Source: Ornithoclostridium sp944380285 (GTDB taxonomy: Bacteria > Bacillota > Clostridia > Christensenellales > UBA3700). From it: DNA of 64,000 nucleotides. The notes beneath the pieces were generated by a model that ran no database searches, was not told the DNA's origin, and saw nothing but the letters and a program-made list of their open reading frames with translations. The stretch is taken from assembly GCA_963931165.1 (NCBI GenBank), contig OZ006985.1, forward strand, positions 558,001-622,000, in the 5' to 3' direction. Within the stretch, counting starts at the first letter, position 1. Every line of letters starts with the position of its first letter. This document shows positions 59,284 through 64,000 of the stretch, in pieces. The translations under genes and the position numbers were made by a program.

Positions 59284-59313
59284 TTTACTTTTTGACGCGT
59301 TGTATTCTATAAT
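59284..59313 (+). promoter_or_regulatory. Promoter of the PHP-whiA-dnaE unit
   Basis: TTTACT (59284-59289), 18 bp, TATAAT (59308-59313), 71 bp upstream of the PHP-protein start. Confidence 0.65.
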
Positions 59314-59384
59314 ATAAGTCCACACTCGCGCGCACGTTACGCGTGCAGGCGCCGCAGTTCGAAGCGCGCGACAAAAGGGACGAA

Positions 59385-60143
59385 ATGAACATCCGCGCAG
59401 ACTTTCATTCACACACAAAATACTCTCACGGCACCGGGACGGTCGAGGACAACGTCGTCGCGGCGATGAGTCTCGGGCTCGAAGCGCTCGCGATCACCGA
59501 CCACGGCGAGAGGCATCCGCTGATCGGCGTCAAGCCGTCGCGCTTTGACGAGATGAGGCGCGACGTCGACGCCGTCGCGAAGGAATATCGGTTCAGGGTG
59601 CTGCTGGGCATAGAGGCGAACATACTCAGCCCGAGAGGGGAGATCGATCTGTCGCCCGAGGACGCGGCGAAGCTGGACGTCGTGCTTGCAGGATTTCATC
59701 TGACTGCCTATCCGCTGAGGTTCAAGGACTACTTCAAACTGCCGTTCAACGGCGTGACGCGCTGTCTCTGCCGCAACAGCGCAAAACAGCGCGCGATGAA
59801 TACCGAGGCGTTCGTCAGGGCGGTGACCGAACACGAGATCGACGTGCTCACCCACCCCGGGTTCAGGCTGGACGTCGAACTCAAACCAATAGGAGAGGCG
59901 TGTGCGGCGACGGGGACGTTCGTCGAACTGTCGTCGAGGCACAAGACCCCCGACCTCAAAGGCGTTGAGATCCTCGCGGCGACGGGGGCAAAACTCATCG
60001 TCAACAGCGACGCTCACAAGCCGGCGCGCGTCGGCAAGTGCGAATACGCGCTGGACATAGTGCAAAAACTCGGGCTGGACGGCGACACAGTCGTCAACAT
60101 CTCGGACAAGCCCATTGTGTTCCGCAGGGGGACCACGGTATGA
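59385..60143 (+). CDS. PHP-domain phosphatase
   Basis: A 252-residue PHP-superfamily metalloenzyme. The ligand motifs are DFHSHTKYSHG (residues 5-15), ITDHGE, GIEANIL, DVLTHPGF and NSDAHKP, which cover the usual metal sites. Small PHP proteins of this kind are phosphatases, such as those acting on histidinol phosphate or on phosphorylated sugars and nucleotides; the substrate is unknown. The ATG at 59385 precedes motif I. It ends in an ATGA overlap with whiA. Confidence 0.88.
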   Translation: MNIRADFHSHTKYSHGTGTVEDNVVAAMSLGLEALAITDHGERHPLIGVKPSRFDEMRRDVDAVAKEYRFRVLLGIEANILSPRGEIDLSPEDAAKLDVVLAGFHLTAYPLRFKDYFKLPFNGVTRCLCRNSAKQRAMNTEAFVRAVTEHEIDVLTHPGFRLDVELKPIGEACAATGTFVELSSRHKTPDLKGVEILAATGAKLIVNSDAHKPARVGKCEYALDIVQKLGLDGDTVVNISDKPIVFRRGTTV

Positions 60144-61048
60144 ACATCACCGAAGAAGTGCGCAAACAGACCGCGCTGTCCGACGCCGACGGAGAAGAGG
60201 CGCGCAAGGCATATCTCGCCGCGATCGTCAAGACCGCCGGGTCGCTCACGCTCAAGAGCAACAAGCTGGGGCTGACCGTCGAGAACAAGAGCATGCAGCC
60301 CGTGCTCATCGCGCTGGGGCTGATCAAGGAGCTGTACGGCGCGGAGGTGGAGTTTGCCTACTCGTCCGCACAAAAGCTGTATTCCGCGTCGGTCAGACCG
60401 GGCGAGGCGGAGCGCATCTTCGCCGACCTTTTGCCCGAGACCGCCGAAAGCCGAGGGGGTCTCGGCAGAAAGTTCGCGAGCGACGAAGAGGCGTCCGCCT
60501 ATGTCAGAGGGCTGTTCGCCGTCTGCGGCAGCGCGTATGCGCCGGGCAGCGACGACGGGGGCGGCTATCACATCGAGTTCACATTTTTCGACGAGGACGC
60601 GGCGAGAGAACTCGCCGAGTATTTCGCCGCAAGAGACATCGCGATGCATGTCACCCACAGGCGCGACATGTACGGCGCTTATTGCAAGTCGGGGACGGAC
60701 GTCAGCGGAGTGCTGGCGTTCATGGGAGCGTACGAGAGCGTGTTTGCTCTCAGCGACGTGATGATGCTGAGAGAGGCGAACAACAACATCAACCGCGGCG
60801 TCAACTGTACGCTCGCCAACATGGACAAGGCTCAGCGTGCGGCGGGGCAGCTGCTCGACGCGATCGCGCGGCTGCGCGAGGACGGCAGTCTAGACAGGCT
60901 GGACGACAAGCTGCGCGCGGTGTGCGACGCGAGAGAGGCGCACCCCGAGTTTACGATGGCGCAGCTCGCCAAAGAGCTGGGCATCAGCAAGAGCGGGCTC
61001 AACCACAGGATAGAGAAAATTTTGAAGGAGGCGGAAAATGGCAGATAA
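60140..61048 (+). CDS. whiA: WhiA DNA-binding regulator
   Basis: A 302-residue protein of the WhiA family, conserved in Gram-positive bacteria, where it affects cell division, chromosome segregation and, in actinobacteria, sporulation. The N-terminal LAGLIDADG-like domain spans about 15-210 (YLAAIVKTAGSLTL, later YVRGLFAVCGS). The characteristic NNINRGVNCTLANMDK is near 218-233, and the C-terminal helix-turn-helix is MAQLAKELGISKSGLNHRI near 275-293. The start overlaps the PHP gene stop by 4 bp and the end overlaps dnaE by 11 bp. Confidence 0.95.
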   Translation: MNITEEVRKQTALSDADGEEARKAYLAAIVKTAGSLTLKSNKLGLTVENKSMQPVLIALGLIKELYGAEVEFAYSSAQKLYSASVRPGEAERIFADLLPETAESRGGLGRKFASDEEASAYVRGLFAVCGSAYAPGSDDGGGYHIEFTFFDEDAARELAEYFAARDIAMHVTHRRDMYGAYCKSGTDVSGVLAFMGAYESVFALSDVMMLREANNNINRGVNCTLANMDKAQRAAGQLLDAIARLREDGSLDRLDDKLRAVCDAREAHPEFTMAQLAKELGISKSGLNHRIEKILKEAENGR

Positions 61049-64000
61049 CGTCAAAGAGGTCGTCGACGTCGAGTCGGACGACGAGGCTTTGCTCGAACAG
61101 CTCGAGCAAGAGGACGCCGCCCGCGAAGAGGCGGAGCAGGAACAGGAGCCTCCCAAAAAAGAAGAGAAGAAGGAGGAAAAACCCGAGAAGCCGCGTCCGC
61201 CCGTCAAGCCGTTCGTGCATCTGCACGTCCACACCGAGTTCAGTCTGCTGGACGGGGCGACAAGGCTCGTCGCGCCCAACCACAAGGACAACCCCCTCGT
61301 CGACAAGGCGATCGAAAAGGGGATGCCCGGCATGGCGATCACCGATCACGGCAACATGTTCGGCGTGTTCACCTTCTACAAGGCGATGAAGAAGGCGGGG
61401 CTCAAACCCGTCATCGGCTGCGAGTTCTACACCTGCGAGAACATGCACGAGCAGACGGGGCGCAACGGCAGCTTCAACCACCTCGTGCTCATCGCAAAGA
61501 ACAACGTCGGCTACCGCAATCTCGTTCAGCTGGACAGCATGGCGTACGTCGACGGCTTTTACTACAAGCCGAGGATAGACATCGAGACGCTCAAAGGGCA
61601 CACCGAGGGCGTGATCTGTCTGTCCGCCTGCCTTGCGGGGCGCATCCCGGAACTGCTGTTGCAAGGCAACTACGAAGAGGCGAAAAACTATGCGATCATG
61701 CTGCGCGACATGTTCGCGCCGGGGGACTTCTATATCGAACTCCAAGACCACGGCATAGAGGAGCAGAGGAGGGTCAATCCCCTGCTGGTCAAGATCGCGC
61801 GGGAGATAGGCGTCAAAGTCGTCGCGACAAACGACGTCCACTACGCCGAGCGCGAGGACGCCGAGATGCACGACGTCATGCTCTGCATCCAGACGGGCAA
61901 GACGATCGACGACCCCGAGCGCATGCGCTTCGAGACAGATCAATTCTACCTCAAAACGTACGAGGAGATGATGCAGACCTTTTCGTGGTGCCCCGAGGCG
62001 GTCACCAACACCGTCGAGGTGATGGAAAAGTGCGACGTCGTCATCGAAAAGCAGGATCTTCAACCGCCGTACGTCGCCGAGGACGGCTCGTCGTCGCCCG
62101 ACTATCTGCGCCGCATGGCGTACAAGGGCTTGGAGTGGCGGTACGGCACGATCACTCCCGAGATCAGACAGAGGGCGGAGCGCGAGCTCGAAGTCATCAT
62201 CACCAAGGGCTTCGCGGACTACTACCTCGTCGTCTGGGACTTCATCAACTACGCGCGCACGCACGGCATCCCCGTCGGCGCGGGCAGAGGTTCGGGCGTG
62301 GGCAGCATCATAGCGTATGCGATCCGCATCACCGACGTAGATCCGCTCAAATACAACCTGCTCTTTGAGCGCTTCCTCAACCCCGAACGCGAGTCGCCGC
62401 CCGACTTTGACGTCGACTTCTGTTACGAGAGGAGAGGCGAGGTCATCGAATACGTCACGCGCAAATACGGCTCGGACAAGGTCTGCCAGATCTTGGCGCT
62501 CGGCACGATGAAGGCGAAGGCGGCGATCAAGAAGATCGCCAGAGTGTACAACGTGCCGCTCGCCGACGTCAACAAGCTGACAAAGACGATCGCCAACAAC
62601 CCCAAGGTCACCCTTGCCAATGTCTTTCACAAGAGCGAAAAAGAGGACGAGGTCAAACTCTATTCGCCCGAGGCGGTCGAGGTGTACAACACCGACCCGA
62701 TGATGAGACAGGTCATCGACATGGCGTACAAGCTCGAGGCGATGCCGTGCAACTGCTCAAAGCACGCCGCAGGCGTCGTCATATGCAAAGAGGTCATCTC
62801 CGACTACGTCCCCCTCCAGCGCAACGGCGAGGACATCACCACGCAGTTCCAAAAGGAAGAGGTCGAGGAGATGGGCATGCTCAAAATGGACTTCCTCGGG
62901 CTCAAGACGCTGACCGACATAGACAAGGCGCGGCAGTACGTCAAAGAGGATCACGGCGTGGACGTCGACTTTGACAAGCTGGGCTACGACGACCCCGAAG
63001 TCTACCGACAGATCAGCAGCGGCGACACCGACGCGGTGTTCCAGCTCGAATCCGCCGGCATGAAAAAGTTCATGAAAGACCTCCAGCCGTCCTCTCTCGA
63101 AGACGTCATAGCGGGCGTGTCGCTCTATCGCCCCGGTCCGATGGACAGCATCCCCAAATATATCGCGTCAAAGAAGAATCCCGAGAGCGTCACCTACCGC
63201 CATCCGCTGCTCAAACCCATTCTCGAGATGACATACGGCTGTCTCGTCTATCAGGAACAGGTCATGCAGATGGCTCAGCTGCTGGCAGGCTATTCGCTCG
63301 GAGCGGCGGACATGCTGCGCCGCGCGATGGGCAAGAAAAAAGCCGAGGTCATGGAGGCGCAGCGCAAGATCTTCCTCTACGGCGCGCCGCCCGAACCTGC
63401 GAAATATTCTACGGACGGCAGACTCATCGGGCTTGCCAAACCGCGCATCCCCGGCGCGATCGAGGTCGGCATCGTCGACGAAAATACCGCCAACGAGATC
63501 TTCGACGAGATGGCGGGCTTCGCCAAGTACGCGTTCAACAAGTCGCACGCCGCCGCCTATGCGGTGCTGTCCTATCAGACCGCGTTCTACAAAAGATATT
63601 ACGAGATCGAGCTGTTCGCCGCGGTCATCAACAACCGCATCACCAACGCCGAAGAGGTGCAGAAGTATTTGACGATCCTGCGCGACAACGGCTTTGAGAT
63701 CTTGCCGCCCGACATCAACAAGAGCCGCGTGCTGTTCAAGGTCGAGGACGGCAAGCTGCGCTACGGGCTCAACGGCGTCAAGAACGTCGGCGCGGACGCG
63801 ATGCAGGCGCTCGTCGAAGAGCGCGAGAAAAACGGCGAGTACAAGAGCGTGTCCGACATGCTGTCCCGCCTCGAGACCGGCGTCATCAACAAGCGCATCA
63901 TGGAAGGTCTGATCAAGGCGGGCGCGTTCGACTGCTTCGGCTATACGCGCTCGGCGCTGATGGCGTCGTACGAGAGACTGCTCAAACAGGCGGCGCGCGA
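61038..64000 (+). CDS. dnaE: DNA polymerase III alpha subunit (3' end outside window)
   Basis: At least 987 residues without a stop, running off the window. An unusual acidic, Pro/Lys-rich N-terminal extension of about 55 residues precedes the PHP domain, which begins FVHLHVHTEFSLLDGATRL. The catalytic palm has GAGRGSGVGSIIAYAI and PDFDVDF (near 455-461), followed by SKHAAGVVIC and the C-terminal YRPGPMDSIPKYI and NKSHAAAYAVLSYQTA segments. This is the DnaE-type replicative polymerase. GAAGGAGG precedes the ATG, which overlaps the end of whiA. Confidence 0.97.
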   Translation, partial: MADNVKEVVDVESDDEALLEQLEQEDAAREEAEQEQEPPKKEEKKEEKPEKPRPPVKPFVHLHVHTEFSLLDGATRLVAPNHKDNPLVDKAIEKGMPGMAITDHGNMFGVFTFYKAMKKAGLKPVIGCEFYTCENMHEQTGRNGSFNHLVLIAKNNVGYRNLVQLDSMAYVDGFYYKPRIDIETLKGHTEGVICLSACLAGRIPELLLQGNYEEAKNYAIMLRDMFAPGDFYIELQDHGIEEQRRVNPLLVKIAREIGVKVVATNDVHYAEREDAEMHDVMLCIQTGKTIDDPERMRFETDQFYLKTYEEMMQTFSWCPEAVTNTVEVMEKCDVVIEKQDLQPPYVAEDGSSSPDYLRRMAYKGLEWRYGTITPEIRQRAERELEVIITKGFADYYLVVWDFINYARTHGIPVGAGRGSGVGSIIAYAIRITDVDPLKYNLLFERFLNPERESPPDFDVDFCYERRGEVIEYVTRKYGSDKVCQILALGTMKAKAAIKKIARVYNVPLADVNKLTKTIANNPKVTLANVFHKSEKEDEVKLYSPEAVEVYNTDPMMRQVIDMAYKLEAMPCNCSKHAAGVVICKEVISDYVPLQRNGEDITTQFQKEEVEEMGMLKMDFLGLKTLTDIDKARQYVKEDHGVDVDFDKLGYDDPEVYRQISSGDTDAVFQLESAGMKKFMKDLQPSSLEDVIAGVSLYRPGPMDSIPKYIASKKNPESVTYRHPLLKPILEMTYGCLVYQEQVMQMAQLLAGYSLGAADMLRRAMGKKKAEVMEAQRKIFLYGAPPEPAKYSTDGRLIGLAKPRIPGAIEVGIVDENTANEIFDEMAGFAKYAFNKSHAAAYAVLSYQTAFYKRYYEIELFAAVINNRITNAEEVQKYLTILRDNGFEILPPDINKSRVLFKVEDGKLRYGLNGVKNVGADAMQALVEEREKNGEYKSVSDMLSRLETGVINKRIMEGLIKAGAFDCFGYTRSALMASYERLLKQAAR

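Noticed and set aside
59292..59313. TTGACG paired with TATAAT upstream of the PHP-whiA-dnaE unit
   Set aside because: The spacer is only 10 bp; TTTACT at 59284 gives an 18-bp spacer and is preferred.
1..64000. CRISPR array
   Set aside because: No regularly spaced short repeats with unique spacers occur; the only tandem repeats are the long tRNA-linked units and the three mini-frames.

Overview
This window is a chromosomal contig from a low-to-moderate GC Bacillota lineage, probably a clostridial gut-type organism. Supporting signs are a Spo0A-type DNA-binding protein, WhiA, a SpoVB-like flippase, a SAM-I riboswitch in front of metK, mucin-type glycosidases and many diderm-free lipoproteins. 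The GC-rich, GAC/GAG/GCG-heavy codon use of the core genes could fit Christensenellales-like metagenome genomes, but that placement is a guess. No species assignment is possible from the sequence alone.

Layout. 1-3300: core genes (PHP phosphoesterase end, VanW-like protein, phosphoglucomutase) and tRNA-Ser(GGA). 3281-7223: a small AT-rich integrative element whose serine recombinase ends inside tRNA-Ser. It carries a TetR regulator and a membrane-anchored alpha/beta-hydrolase and is closed by two tandem copies of the tRNA-Ser 3' end. 7266-8960: a Spo0A-like gene and transposase debris. 8961-20224: an AT-rich six-gene defence operon, vsr - drmE-like - NERD/SF1 helicase - drmA - drmB - drmMII. 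This is a class 2 DISARM locus in which the usual phospholipase-D gene drmC is absent and a NERD-nuclease/helicase fusion sits between drmE and drmA. 20225-21066: an array of hairpin-rich repeats containing several copies of the tRNA-Leu 3' end, then tRNA-Leu(CAA) itself. The tRNA-Ser and tRNA-Leu arrays share a 26-nt module joined to the tRNA tails.

21210-37644: housekeeping and secreted functions: pyrophosphatase, ComEC-like protein, holA, a degenerate M28-like lipoprotein, a GPH sugar transporter with a lipoprotein and GH20 hexosaminidase, duplicated membrane-bound XRE regulators, alanine racemase, IspDF, an S4 protein and a HAD phosphatase. 37782-46636: rpoB-rpoC, then the SAM-I riboswitch and metK. 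46764-54757: Mrp, a GH29 fucosidase, a large surface protein, ApgM, a tiny Cys-containing protein and an M1-like lipoprotein. 54846-64000: a tightly overlapping chain MOP flippase - mazG - dus, then murB, then PHP - whiA - dnaE (dnaE runs off the end).

Working picture. The defence operon would use cytosine methylation to mark self DNA. Vsr would repair T:G mismatches arising from deaminated methylcytosine. DrmA/DrmB, helped by DrmE and perhaps the NERD helicase, would restrict incoming DNA. Both tRNA genes are integration hot spots. Four genes in 31-38 kb share an identical promoter-to-start geometry (TATAAT, six bases, ATG) that predicts leaderless mRNAs.
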